From positions 62,001 through 126,000 of the forward strand of contig NZ_BNCD01000002.1 of assembly GCF_014656295.1 (NCBI RefSeq): a stretch of 64,000 nt of DNA, in the 5' to 3' direction. Both the position numbers and the translations under genes were made by a program. The stretch is from Streptomyces sulfonofaciens (GTDB taxonomy: Bacteria; Actinomycetota; Actinomycetes; Streptomycetales; Streptomycetaceae). Below, piece after piece: positions 10,120 through 18,658 of this stretch (its first letter is position 1; each line of letters opens with the position of its first letter). The notes below the pieces were generated by a model. That model did no database searches. It was given only the letters and a program-made list of their open reading frames with translations, and was not told where the DNA came from.

Positions 10120-10865
10120 AGCTCACCCTGCGCGTCTGGCGGCAGAAGAACGCCGACGCCGAAGGCGCCATGTCCACGTACGAGGTGGACGGCATCTCCT
10201 CGGACATGTCGTTCCTGGAGATGCTGGACACCCTCAACGAGGAGCTGATCCTCAAGGGTGAGGACCCGGTCGCCTTCGACCACGACTGCCGCGAGGGCAT
10301 CTGCGGAGCCTGCAGCCTCGTCATCAACGGCGACGCACACGGCCCGGAGCGCACCACCACCTGCCAGCTCCACATGCGGGCGTTCAAGGACGGCGACACG
10401 ATCGACATCGAGCCGTGGCGTGCCGCCGCCTTCCCGGTCGTGAAGGACCTGGTCGTGGACCGCTCCGCGTTCGACCGGATCATCCAGGCCGGCGGCTATG
10501 TCACCGCGCCCACCGGCGCGGCCCCCGAGGCGCACTCCACGCCCGTCCCCAAGGCGGACGCCGACTTCGCCTTCGAGCACGCCGAGTGCATCGGCTGCGG
10601 GGCCTGCGTGGCCGCCTGCCCGAACGGCGCGGCGATGCTCTTCACCTCCGCGAAGATCAATCACCTCAACGTGCTGCCGCAGGGCGCACCCGAGCGTGAG
10701 AGCCGGGTGCTGGACATGGTGGCGCAGATGGACGAGGAGGGCTTCGGCGGCTGCACCCTGACCGGCGAGTGCGCGACGGCCTGCCCCAAGGGCATCCCGC
10801 TGATGTCGATCACCGGGATGAACAAGGAGTGGCTGCGGGCCACCCGCAAGGCCGGCAAGCGGTAG
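10116..10865 (+). CDS. sdhB: Succinate dehydrogenase / fumarate reductase iron-sulfur subunit
   Basis: A 249-residue protein carrying three iron-sulfur clusters. The N-terminal ferredoxin fold has [15 protein letters not shown] for the [2Fe-2S] cluster. The C-terminal domain has [14 protein letters not shown] and [14 protein letters not shown], together ligating a [4Fe-4S] and a [3Fe-4S] cluster. It wires the SdhA flavin to the SdhC hemes. The ATG overlaps the sdhA stop by 3 bases. Near the C-terminus the [12 protein letters not shown] segment is typical of this subgroup. The gene is followed by a stable hairpin, so it is probably the last gene of the operon. Confidence 0.93.
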
Positions 10866-10877
10866 CCACCAGGGGGC

Positions 10878-10899
10878 GAGGCCCCCACGTGGGGGTCTC
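10878..10899 (+). terminator. Hairpin downstream of sdhB
   Basis: A 14-base perfect palindrome CCCCCACGTGGGGG, extended by three further pairs (GAG...CTC) across one mismatch, begins 12 bases after the sdhB stop. Its position makes it the likely end of the sdh transcript. No T-run follows. Confidence 0.6.
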
Positions 10900-11056
10900 C
10901 ACGGAGATCCCCACGGGGAAGATCCCCGACGAGGCTGTCGCCCCTGCCCGGGGCGCGATCCCGAAGGCGGGTGCTGAACGCCCCGGGCCGTTCAGCATCC
11001 GCTCACCCCCGCTCCCGCCGCAGGTCATGTGCACGCCAGCAGACAGCGGAAGAACT

Positions 11057-11088
11057 GGAACCACGGACCCCTCATGGTCCGTGGTTCC
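11057..11088 (+). promoter_or_regulatory. Perfect 13-bp stem-loop upstream of olsB (terminator or attenuator)
   Basis: GGAACCACGGACC and its exact complement flank the 6-base loop CCTCAT. The hairpin ends 33 bases before the olsB start codon, after the smaller sdhB hairpin. It could be the final sdh terminator or a leader structure limiting olsB transcription; sequence alone does not decide. Confidence 0.55.
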
Positions 11089-11121
11089 GCCGTCTGCGCC
11101 GCCCGTGACCAGGAGAGAGCC

Positions 11122-11892
11122 ATGACCGCCGTCCCCGCCCTCGCCACCCCGCCCGCGCCCCCCGCCCGCTACACCGTCACCCTCGCCCGTGACGAGTCCG
11201 ACGTACGGGCCGCCCAGCGGCTGCGCCACGACGTGTTCGCCCTGGAGATGGGGGCGCATCTGCGGGCCACCTCGGAGCCGGGTCTCGACACCGACGCCTT
11301 CGACGCCTACTGCGACCATCTGCTGGTGCGCGACGAGGCCACCGGACAGGCCGTCGGCACCTACCGACTGCTGCCGCCCGAGCGCGCCGCGATCGCCGGA
11401 CGGCTCTACGCCGAGGGTGAGTTCGATCTGAGCGCCCTGGGCGCCATCCGCGGCGGACTGGTCGAGGCCGGCCGCTCCTGCGTGCACCCGGACCACCGCG
11501 ACGGCGCCGTGATCGGCCTCATCTGGGCCGGCATCGCCCGCTACATGACGGGTGCGGGGCACGAGTGGCTGGGCGGCTGCTGCTCGGTGCCGCTCGCCGA
11601 CGGCGGCGCGCTCGCCGCGGGCACCTGGGACCGGGTGCGGGAGCGCCACTTGGCGCCCGAGGAGTACCGGGTGCGCCCCCTGCTGCCGTGGCGCCACGAG
11701 GACATCGCCCGGCAGGACCGCACCGAACTGCCTCCGCTGCTGCGCGGCTACCTCCGGCTGGGCGCCTGGGTGTGCTCGGAGCCCGCGCTCGACGCGGACT
11801 TCGGCGTCGCCGACCTCTACGTGCTGCTGCCCATGCGCCGGGTCGACCCGCGCTACCTGCGGCACTTCCTCTCCCTCGTGCCCGCCTCATGA
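11122..11892 (+). CDS. olsB: Ornithine N-acyltransferase-like GNAT protein (OlsB type)
   Basis: A 256-residue cytoplasmic protein of the OlsB/hemolysin-like acyltransferase family. Visible motifs: QRLRHDVFALEMG (about 34-46), the acyl-carrier contact region CDHLLVRDEATGQAVGTYRLL, VEAGRSCVHPDHRDG and the C-terminal ADFGVADLYVLLPM. OlsB enzymes transfer a 3-hydroxyacyl chain from acyl-ACP to the alpha-amino group of ornithine, giving lyso-ornithine lipid. The start has AGGAGAG seven bases upstream. The stop overlaps the next start, and that gene encodes the matching O-acyltransferase type, which strongly supports ornithine-lipid synthesis. From memory, an orthologous pair has been linked to ornithine lipids in S. 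coelicolor. Confidence 0.85.
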   Translation: MTAVPALATPPAPPARYTVTLARDESDVRAAQRLRHDVFALEMGAHLRATSEPGLDTDAFDAYCDHLLVRDEATGQAVGTYRLLPPERAAIAGRLYAEGEFDLSALGAIRGGLVEAGRSCVHPDHRDGAVIGLIWAGIARYMTGAGHEWLGGCCSVPLADGGALAAGTWDRVRERHLAPEEYRVRPLLPWRHEDIARQDRTELPPLLRGYLRLGAWVCSEPALDADFGVADLYVLLPMRRVDPRYLRHFLSLVPAS

Positions 11893-12851
11893 GCACCTGG
11901 CAGCCCACCTCGACCTGCACACCCGCAGCATGCATCCCGGGCGCCGCGGGCCGGGCAGCGGCGGCCGGCGTCCCGCGCGCCCTGCTCAGGCTCGCGGCGC
12001 TGGCGGCCGTCCTGGGCACCGGGATCGTGCTGTCCCCGGCGGTCCTGCGGTGCCCCCGCGGACCGCGCGAGCGGCTCGTCAGGCTCTGGTGCCGCACCCT
12101 GGTGCGCGCGATCGGGGTGCGTACCAGGGTCAGTGGGGAGATCGCGGCCACGGGCGGAGTGCTCGTCGTCGCCAACCACATCTCCTGGCTCGACGTCCCG
12201 CTGCTCGCCGCCCTCCGGCCGGCGCGGATGCTCGCCAAGTCGCAGGTGCGCGGCTGGCCCGTCGCCGGTGCGCTGGCGGCCACGGGCCGCACCCTGTTCA
12301 TCGACCGGACGCGGCCGCGCGCGCTGCCCCGGGCGGTGCGCGAGATCGCCGGCGCCCTGCGCGCGGGCTCCGCCGTCGCGGCGTTCCCCGAGGGCAGCAC
12401 CTGGTGCGGCCGGGACCGGGGAGCGGTCAGGCGGGCCGTCTTCCAGGCGGCACTGGACGCGGCCGTGCCCGTGCAGCCGGTGCGCCTGCGGTACGCGGAC
12501 GCCCACGGCGCCCGCAGCACCGCTGCCGCGTTCATCGGCGCGGACACCCTGCTGGAGTCGGTGTGGCGGATCGCGCGGGCCCGCGGCCTCGTCGCCCATG
12601 TGCGGGTAAGGACCGCGCTCGCGCCCGCCGGCCACCCGGACCGCCGCTCCCTGGCGCGTGCCGCGCAGGACGCACTGGGGGACACCGCCCCGGCTGGTGC
12701 CGAGCCCGACGGGACGGTGCCCGGCTGTCCGGAGCCGGGCTGTCCGGAGCCCGCCGGGGCGGGCCGCGGGAGCCGGGCCGCTCATCCCGCCGGGCGTGCC
12801 GGTGCCGTCCCGCGCGGGATGAGCTCCGCGATCCCGGCCAGCCGGGTGTAG
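11889..12851 (+). CDS. olsA: Lyso-ornithine lipid O-acyltransferase-like PlsC family protein (OlsA type)
   Basis: A 320-residue PlsC-family acyltransferase with a membrane segment near the N-terminus (ALLRLAALAAVLGTGIVL). The catalytic NHxxxxD block is NHISWLD (about 97-103), and the acceptor-site block FPEGSTW lies at about 168-174. It should add the second acyl chain to lyso-ornithine lipid, or alternatively to lysophosphatidate. ATG and the olsB TGA overlap by 4 bases. The C-terminal 60 residues are a Gly/Pro/Ala-rich tail, unusual for PlsC proteins, and the last 70 bases overlap the convergent oxidoreductase gene on the other strand, so the tail may be a recent extension. Confidence 0.83.
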   Translation: MSTWQPTSTCTPAACIPGAAGRAAAAGVPRALLRLAALAAVLGTGIVLSPAVLRCPRGPRERLVRLWCRTLVRAIGVRTRVSGEIAATGGVLVVANHISWLDVPLLAALRPARMLAKSQVRGWPVAGALAATGRTLFIDRTRPRALPRAVREIAGALRAGSAVAAFPEGSTWCGRDRGAVRRAVFQAALDAAVPVQPVRLRYADAHGARSTAAAFIGADTLLESVWRIARARGLVAHVRVRTALAPAGHPDRRSLARAAQDALGDTAPAGAEPDGTVPGCPEPGCPEPAGAGRGSRAAHPAGRAGAVPRGMSSAIPASRV

Positions 12852-13816
12852 GAGTCCAGCAGGGCCACCCGGTCGTGCGTGCTGGTGGTGACCAGCACCT
12901 CCTGGGCCCCGCTCTCCCCGATCAGCTCTTCGAGCGCCTCGGTGACCTCCTCCTCGGTGCCGTGCACATGGCCCCGCAGCGCCGACTCGTACAGCTCGCG
13001 CTCCTTGGCGGTCATGGCGCGCCCCTCGACCGCCTCGGCAGGCGGGAGCGGCGGGAACGTGCCGTGGGTGCGCGAGTGGGCCGCGGCCCAGGCCTCCGGT
13101 ACCAGCAGGCGGCGCGCCTCCTCGGTGCCGGCGGCGACCGCGACCGTGCCCGACACCACGACGTACGGCTCCGCGGCCCAGGGCGAGGGCCGGAACGCCC
13201 GCCGGTAGCGGTCGATGGCGCGCAGCATCCGCTCCCGGCCCCGCACGTCGCCGATGACCAGCGGCAGCCCGGCCTCGGCGGCGATGTCCGCGCCCTCGCC
13301 GGTGGCCAGCACGAAGGCCGGCACCCGCAGGCCCTCGGCGGGGCGGGCGTGCGCCCGGGTCGGCGAGTCGCCGCGGAAGAAGCCCAGCAGTTCGGCGAGC
13401 TGCGCTGCGAACTCACCGGCGTCGTCCTTGCCGCGGCCCAGCGCCCTGCGCACCCCGTCGGTGAAGCCCACCGAACGGCCGAGGCCCATGTCGATCCGGC
13501 CCGGGAACAGCGACTCCAGCACGCCGAACTGCTCGGCCACCACGTACGGCCGGTGGTTCGGGAGCATCACGCCGCCCGTGCCCACCCGGATCCTGCGGGT
13601 GGCGGCGGCCACGGCGGCCGCCAGCACGGTCGGCGCCGAGCCGGCGACCCCGGGTACGCCATGGTGCTCCGAGACCCAGAACCGGTGGTATCCGAGCCGC
13701 TCCGCACGGACCGCGAGACGGACCGTGTCGCGCAGCGCCCGGGCCTCGCCGTACCCCTCGCGGACGCGCGAGCGGTCCAGAACGGAGAAGCGGGTGGCGG
13801 CGATGACGGAACTCAC
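12782..13816 (-). CDS. LLM-class flavin-dependent oxidoreductase
   Basis: A 344-residue luciferase-like monooxygenase family protein with a TIM-barrel core. Recognisable blocks are the N-terminal FSVLDRS strand, AERLGYHRFWVSEHHG (about 39-54), RIRVGTGGVMLPNH (the flavin-site strand), FPGRIDMGLGR and the C-terminal VLVTTSTHDRVALLDSYTRLA. These enzymes use FMN or F420, but the sequence does not show which, and the substrate is unknown. The start is a GTG at 13814-13816 giving SSVIAATRFSVLD. The gene is convergent with, and overlaps by 70 bases, the end of olsA; this is uncommon, although both frames look genuine. Confidence 0.85.
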   Translation of the reverse strand: MSSVIAATRFSVLDRSRVREGYGEARALRDTVRLAVRAERLGYHRFWVSEHHGVPGVAGSAPTVLAAAVAAATRRIRVGTGGVMLPNHRPYVVAEQFGVLESLFPGRIDMGLGRSVGFTDGVRRALGRGKDDAGEFAAQLAELLGFFRGDSPTRAHARPAEGLRVPAFVLATGEGADIAAEAGLPLVIGDVRGRERMLRAIDRYRRAFRPSPWAAEPYVVVSGTVAVAAGTEEARRLLVPEAWAAAHSRTHGTFPPLPPAEAVEGRAMTAKERELYESALRGHVHGTEEEVTEALEELIGESGAQEVLVTTSTHDRVALLDSYTRLAGIAELIPRGTAPARPAG

Positions 13817-13862
13817 CCTGGTGTCAACGCCCGGGCGGCGCCAGGATTCCCTTCCGGCCCGC

Positions 13863-14078
13863 TCAGCCGTCCTCCTCCAGGCGGAAGCCGACCTTCAGGC
13901 CCACCTGGTAGTGCTCGACCTGCCCATCCTCGATCTGGCCGCGCACCTCCGTCACCTCGAACCAGTCGAGGTTCCTGATGGTCTGCGAGGCCCGTCCGAT
14001 GCCGTTGCGGATGGCCTGGTCGACACCCTCGTGGGAGGTTCCCACGATCTCGGTGACCCGGTAGGTGTGATGTGACAT
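13863..14078 (-). CDS. Dodecin family protein
   Basis: A 71-residue protein of standard dodecin length, opening SHHTYRVTEIVGTS and holding the typical single helix (GVDQAIRNGIGRASQTI) and the flavin-stacking region NLDWFEVTEVRGQI, with the conserved Trp. Dodecins form hollow dodecamers that store flavins or coenzyme A and buffer free flavin. The ATG at 14076-14078 has AAGGGAGA upstream. It lies between a flavin-dependent oxidoreductase and the egt operon, on the same strand as both, but gaps of about 30-45 bases leave operon membership open. Confidence 0.9.
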   Translation of the reverse strand: MSHHTYRVTEIVGTSHEGVDQAIRNGIGRASQTIRNLDWFEVTEVRGQIEDGQVEHYQVGLKVGFRLEEDG

Positions 14079-14111
14079 GACGATCTCCCTTCGTCGTTCG
14101 CGGCCGCTCGG

Positions 14112-15074
14112 CTACGCGGCCGCGCTGAGCGAGAGCGCGAAGCGCCCCGCCGCGTCCGTCCACCAGTGGGTGCGTCTGAGGCCCGCGGCGGCCAGCTCGG
14201 CGCGCACGCCTTCCGGGCGGAACTTGGCGGACACCTCCGTGCGCAGGTCCTCGCCCGCCGCGAAGTCGACCGCGAGGTCGAGCGCCCTGATCTTCACCGT
14301 CTGGGCCGTGCGCGAGCGCAGCCGCATCTCGATCCACTCGTGTTCCGGTTCCCACAGGGCCACGTGGCTGAACGCGTCCGGGTGGAAGTCGGCCGCGAGC
14401 TCGCGGTTGACGACGGACAGCACGTTCTTGTTGAAGGCCGCCGTCACCCCGACCGCGTCGTCGTACGCGGCGACCAGCACCTCCTCCTCCTTCACCAGGT
14501 CGGTGCCGAGCAGCAGCGCGTCCCCGGGCGCCAGCAGGGCGCGCACCGCGGACAGGAACGCGGCGCGCTCGGGCGGCAGCAGATTGCCGATGGTGCCGCC
14601 GAGGAACGCCACCAGGCGGGGCCCCGGTGCCTCGGGCAGCGTGAGGTCCCGGGTGAAGTCGGCGATCAGCGCGTGCACGTCGAGACCGGGGCGCTCCGCG
14701 AGCAGTGCTTCGCCCGCCAGGGTGAGGGCGCTCTCGCTCACGTCCACCGGGAGGTAGGTCTCGAGGCCGGTGAGCGCGTCGAGCAGGTACCTGGTCTTCT
14801 CCGAGGAGCCGGAGCCCAGCTCCACCAGGGTGCGCGCACCGGTGGCGGCGGCGATCTCCGGGGCGCGGTCCCGCAGGATCTCGCGCTCCGCGCGGGTCGG
14901 GTAGTACTCGGCGAGCGCGGTGATCTCCTCGAAGAGGGCGCTGCCGCGTGCGTCGTAGAACCACTTCGGCGGCAGGGTCTTGGGCAGACGGGTCAGGCCG
15001 TGCAGGACGTCGGCGCGCAGCGCCGCGCTGGAGGCGTCCTCGGGCAGGGTGCGGGTGACGTGGAACGGGCTCAC
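14112..15074 (-). CDS. egtD: L-histidine N-alpha-methyltransferase EgtD
   Basis: A 320-residue methyltransferase that trimethylates L-histidine to hercynine using three SAM, the entry of the histidine backbone into ergothioneine. Visible: RLPKTLPPKWFYDARGS near the N-terminus, the SAM loop LVELGSGSSEKTRYLL (about 88-103), LVAFLGGTIGN and the C-terminal THWWTDAAGRFALSL. Fold and length fit the family (about 320 residues). The GTG start at 15072-15074 overlaps the egtC stop by 3 bases. It is the last of four overlapping genes, egtA-egtB-egtC-egtD. Confidence 0.95.
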   Translation of the reverse strand: MSPFHVTRTLPEDASSAALRADVLHGLTRLPKTLPPKWFYDARGSALFEEITALAEYYPTRAEREILRDRAPEIAAATGARTLVELGSGSSEKTRYLLDALTGLETYLPVDVSESALTLAGEALLAERPGLDVHALIADFTRDLTLPEAPGPRLVAFLGGTIGNLLPPERAAFLSAVRALLAPGDALLLGTDLVKEEEVLVAAYDDAVGVTAAFNKNVLSVVNRELAADFHPDAFSHVALWEPEHEWIEMRLRSRTAQTVKIRALDLAVDFAAGEDLRTEVSAKFRPEGVRAELAAAGLRRTHWWTDAAGRFALSLSAAA

Positions 15075-15835
15075 GCTGCGACCTCCTTGAGCGGGGTCAG
15101 CCGGACATCGCGGGGGTCCGCCACCAGCAGCGTCCGTTCCGGAACCGGGTGCCAGCCGGGTTCGTCGTCGTACGGCTCGGAGGCCACGACGACCCGGGGG
15201 CCGGGACCGGTGCGGTACCACAGGGCGTCGCCCCACGATGTGGCCATGATCGCCGAACCGTTCGTCAGCAGAAAGTTGAGACGGGACGCGGGAGCGGCAC
15301 GTGCCACGTCCAGCACGGTGTCCGCGAGCGCCGCGCCCGCCCGGTCGCGGTAGTCGCCGTGCCGCAGCCGGTGCAGCACCAGCGCCCACAGCAGGGCCGA
15401 GTCGCTGCGCGCCACCAGGTCGAGCAGGGCGGTCGGCGGCAGGTCGGCGGCGAGCGGCGCCAGTGAGCCGGGCCAGCCGTCGACCGCGCCGCTGTGGCTG
15501 AACAGCCAGGGTCCTTCGGCGAAGGGCGCCGCCGCGGCCTCCCCGTCCGCGCTGCGCAGCGTGGCGTCGCGCACCGCGCCGAGCAGCGCCCCGGTGCGCA
15601 CCACCCGGGCCAGGTCGGCGAAGGACTGGTCGGCCCAGATGGGTCCGAAACGGCGGTAGCGGGCCGGCACCGGGTCTTCGCCGGCGTACCATCCCACGCC
15701 GAACCCGTCGGCGTTGACCGTGCCGTGCTGCTGGTGGCGCGGTGCCCAGGACTGCCGGAAGAGGCTGTGCGGCGGGGTGAGCAGCAGCTCGCCGATGGGC
15801 ACGGAGGGCCCCAGGTAGGCCAGGTGGCGGCACAT
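15071..15835 (-). CDS. egtC: Gamma-glutamyl-hercynylcysteine sulfoxide hydrolase EgtC
   Basis: A 254-residue class II (Ntn-type) glutamine amidotransferase-like enzyme. The nucleophile is Cys2 in MCRHLAYLGP, exposed after removal of Met1. The glutamine-binding signature NADGFGVGWY follows at about 41-50, and a substrate block FSHSGAVDGW is at about 111-120. It removes gamma-glutamate from the EgtB product to give hercynylcysteine sulfoxide. ATG and the egtB TGA share one base, and the stop overlaps the egtD start, so expression is tightly coupled. Confidence 0.94.
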   Translation of the reverse strand: MCRHLAYLGPSVPIGELLLTPPHSLFRQSWAPRHQQHGTVNADGFGVGWYAGEDPVPARYRRFGPIWADQSFADLARVVRTGALLGAVRDATLRSADGEAAAAPFAEGPWLFSHSGAVDGWPGSLAPLAADLPPTALLDLVARSDSALLWALVLHRLRHGDYRDRAGAALADTVLDVARAAPASRLNFLLTNGSAIMATSWGDALWYRTGPGPRVVVASEPYDDEPGWHPVPERTLLVADPRDVRLTPLKEVAA

Positions 15836-17181
15836 CAGCGCGCCCCCCGGGAGCTCTCGGCGGGCGTCGCGTCGCGAGCCGTGCGGAAGCCGGAGAAGAT
15901 CTGCCGGCGTATGGGGTAGTCCCAGTTGCGGAACGTGCCGCGGCAGGCCACCGTGCCCACCGCGAAGGAACCGCCGCGCAGCACCTTGTGGTCGGATCCG
16001 AAGAACACCTGCGAGTACTCCTCGTAGGGGAACGCCCTGAAGCCCGGGTACGGCAGGAAGTCGCTCGCCGTCCACTCCCAGACGTCGCCCATCAACTGGC
16101 GCACCCCGAGCGGCGACTCGCCGGCCGGGTAGCTGCCGGCGGGCGCCGGGCGCAGATGGCGCTGGCCCAGGTTGGCGTGTTCGGGACGCGGGTCGGCGTC
16201 GCCCCACGGGTAGCGCCTGGAGGTGCCCGACACCGGGTCGTACCGGGCCGCCTTCTCCCACTCGGCCTCGCTGGGCAGCCTGCGGCCCGCCCAGCGGGCG
16301 TAGGCGTCCGCCTCGTACCAACTGACGTGCAGCACCGGCTCGTCCGGCGGCACCGGCTCGGTCGCACCGAACCTGCGCCGCAGCCACATGCCGCCCTCCT
16401 CGCGCCAGAACAGCGGCGACGAGATGCCGTGCTCGCGGATGTGCGCCCAGCCCCGCGGGCTCCACCAGCGCCGCTCCCGGTATCCGCCGTCGGACATGAA
16501 CAACTGGTAGGCGCCGTTGGTGACCGGCACCGTGTCGATGAAGAACGGCGGGACGAGCCTGCGGTGCGCGGGCCGCTCGTTGTCCAGCGCCCAGGGCTCG
16601 GTGGAGGTGCCCATGGTGAACGGCCCGCCGGGCACCATGACCTCGGCGGGCCCGGTGAACTCGGACGGCCCGGGGTCCGGGGCGGTGAGGACCGCCGGGC
16701 CCCTGCGTAGCTGGTGGGTGATCAGCATCGTCTCGTCGTGCTGCTGCTCGTGCTGCGCGACCATGCCGAAGGCGAAGCCGTCATGGGTGAGGGGCGCGCC
16801 GTGGAAGGCGGTGCGCTCCAGGACGTCCAGCACCCGGCCGCGTACCTCCGCCGCGTAGCTGCGGGCCTCCTTCGGAGCCAGCAGCGGCAGTGAGGGCCGC
16901 TCGGAGCGCGGGTGCTCGAAGGCGTCGTACAGGGGGTCGATCTCGGGCCGCATGGCGTCAGCGCCCGCCACCGCGCGCAGCAGCCACAGCTCCTCCTGGT
17001 TGCCGATGTGCGCGAGATCCCACACCAGAGGCGACATCAGCGGTGAGTGCTGCGTCGTCAGGTCCGCCTCGTCCACGCACTCCGTGAGCTGAGAGGTGCG
17101 GTCGCGTGCGGCGAGCAGGGCGGCGAGGGCGCGCCCGCGCAGCGTGTCGGGGTCGGCCGTTGGAGTGGTGGGATCGGTCAT
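15835..17181 (-). CDS. egtB: Hercynine oxygenase EgtB (sulfoxide synthase)
   Basis: A 448-residue non-heme iron enzyme that joins gamma-glutamylcysteine to hercynine with O2. The N-terminal DinB-like domain supplies the three iron-ligand histidines, visible as His58 in VWDLAHIGN and His144 and His148 in AQHEQQHDE. The C-terminal formylglycine-generating-enzyme-like domain runs from about residue 180 (VPGGPFTMGTS) to the end (HKVLRGGSFAVG, FRNWDYP). Length and ligand spacing match mycobacterial EgtB. ATG overlaps the egtA stop (ATGA). Use of gamma-glutamylcysteine rather than cysteine is inferred from the adjacent egtA and egtC. Confidence 0.95.
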   Translation of the reverse strand: MTDPTTPTADPDTLRGRALAALLAARDRTSQLTECVDEADLTTQHSPLMSPLVWDLAHIGNQEELWLLRAVAGADAMRPEIDPLYDAFEHPRSERPSLPLLAPKEARSYAAEVRGRVLDVLERTAFHGAPLTHDGFAFGMVAQHEQQHDETMLITHQLRRGPAVLTAPDPGPSEFTGPAEVMVPGGPFTMGTSTEPWALDNERPAHRRLVPPFFIDTVPVTNGAYQLFMSDGGYRERRWWSPRGWAHIREHGISSPLFWREEGGMWLRRRFGATEPVPPDEPVLHVSWYEADAYARWAGRRLPSEAEWEKAARYDPVSGTSRRYPWGDADPRPEHANLGQRHLRPAPAGSYPAGESPLGVRQLMGDVWEWTASDFLPYPGFRAFPYEEYSQVFFGSDHKVLRGGSFAVGTVACRGTFRNWDYPIRRQIFSGFRTARDATPAESSRGAR

Positions 17182-18458
17182 GACAGCACGTCCTTCCCCT
17201 GCGGGGCGAATCGGTCGATCAGTTCGTCCGCCGGGCAGCGCCCGCGGACCACATAGCGCTCGGTGTAGGCGCCCACGGCGTCCAGCACGGCCGGGGTGGC
17301 ACCGAGCCGGGGCAGCGCGTCGAGCGCGGCGGCGAAGCAGACCACGGCCGCGTCGTGCAGTTCGCGGTCGGCCAGGGCATGCCGGGCGGCGGACGTCCAC
17401 AGGGCGTTGCGCGGCGCCGGCCGGGACCCCGCGCGCTCGGCCAGCGGCTTGACGGTCCGGTAGGCCGTCTCCGCGGCCTCGGCGTCGTCGAAGAGCGCGG
17501 CCGTCACCGCCAGCGGCACGATCCAGCCGTCGTCGCCCTGCTGGGCGTCGATCATGCGCAGCTCCAGGTGCCCGCGTGGCCGCACCGGTGGGAAGAGGGT
17601 GGACAGGTGGTATTCGAGGTCGGCACCGGTGGGCGGTCTGGGCACGCCGCCGCGCACCCACGCCCGGAACGACAGGTCCTCGGGCACCAGCCAGGGGCCC
17701 GCGTCGGCGCGGACGCACATCACGGGCGCGTCCAGCACCCGTCTGGCCCAGGCCGTGCGGGGATCCAGGTCGAGTCCCGGCGCGGCGGACCTGCCGGGCT
17801 CGATGCCGGCCCACAGGGCCTGCCGGGTGGAGCGCCAGCCGCTCGGCCGCCCGGCGATGAACGGGGAGTTGGCGAACGCGGCCACCAGCACGGGGCCCAG
17901 CAGGTGGGCGAGCCGCCAGCGCCGTCCGTGACCCAGCGGGCCCGGTTCCTCGTACCCGGCGTCGACGCAGACCTGCACGGAGGCCGAGGAGCACATCATG
18001 CCCCGGCCGGCCGGGCCCGCGCGGTCCAGGTAGACCTCCATGGCCTCGTACCGCGGGTCGTGCAGCAGCCGGGTGGGCGGGCGCCACGGGTCGGTGCCGA
18101 GCCCCGTGAGGGTGAGGTCGAGAGCGTTCAGCGCGGTGCGCACCAGCGCCAGGTCGGCCGAGACGGCCGTGATGCACTCCATCAGGGATGCGGCGGGCAG
18201 CGAGCTCAGCTCAAGCTGGCCGCCGGGTTCGACGGTGAGCGCCGAACTCAGGGTCAGGGCCCGCACGGCGGCGTGTGCCGCTGCGAAGCGGGCGGGTGTG
18301 ATGGGGACACGGGGGCGGTGCGGCTCGTGCAGGAGCCACTCCACCTCGACGCCGATGGTGCGCGGCGGCCCTGTCTTGAAACAGATGCCGCGTACCAGGG
18401 CCTCCAGGTCGGCATCGGTGATGTCCGTGCCGACCTGCACACACTTTCCCTCGGTCAT
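17178..18458 (-). CDS. egtA: Glutamate-cysteine ligase EgtA
   Basis: A 426-residue ATP-dependent ligase of the GCS2 superfamily that makes gamma-glutamylcysteine for EgtB. Visible landmarks are RTIGVEVEWLLHE (about 33-45, acidic metal-binding segment), VEPGGQLELSSLP (about 80-92), MMCSSASVQVCVD and HLELRMIDAQ. It is the first gene of egtABCD. The ATG at 18456-18458 starts MTEGKCVQV. An AT-rich patch upstream (about 18569-18595) is the best candidate for promoter DNA, but no consensus pair is clear. No egtE (the PLP C-S lyase) is in the operon or elsewhere in the window. Confidence 0.93.
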   Translation of the reverse strand: MTEGKCVQVGTDITDADLEALVRGICFKTGPPRTIGVEVEWLLHEPHRPRVPITPARFAAAHAAVRALTLSSALTVEPGGQLELSSLPAASLMECITAVSADLALVRTALNALDLTLTGLGTDPWRPPTRLLHDPRYEAMEVYLDRAGPAGRGMMCSSASVQVCVDAGYEEPGPLGHGRRWRLAHLLGPVLVAAFANSPFIAGRPSGWRSTRQALWAGIEPGRSAAPGLDLDPRTAWARRVLDAPVMCVRADAGPWLVPEDLSFRAWVRGGVPRPPTGADLEYHLSTLFPPVRPRGHLELRMIDAQQGDDGWIVPLAVTAALFDDAEAAETAYRTVKPLAERAGSRPAPRNALWTSAARHALADRELHDAAVVCFAAALDALPRLGATPAVLDAVGAYTERYVVRGRCPADELIDRFAPQGKDVLS

Positions 18459-18658
18459 GTCGGGAGTCTCCTGATCCTCCGGTCGAGAACCACGAGCCGG
18501 CCCGGTCCGCGCTGGACCCGGCCGGCCACACCTGTCCCACCCAAGCCGATCACGACGGCACACACAAGGGTATTTCGAACTTATATACGATTACGGAGTG
18601 CGAACGGACGCGGGCGTGCCGAGCGGGGGAACGGCACGGGAGGCGCCCTGGGGACCGC

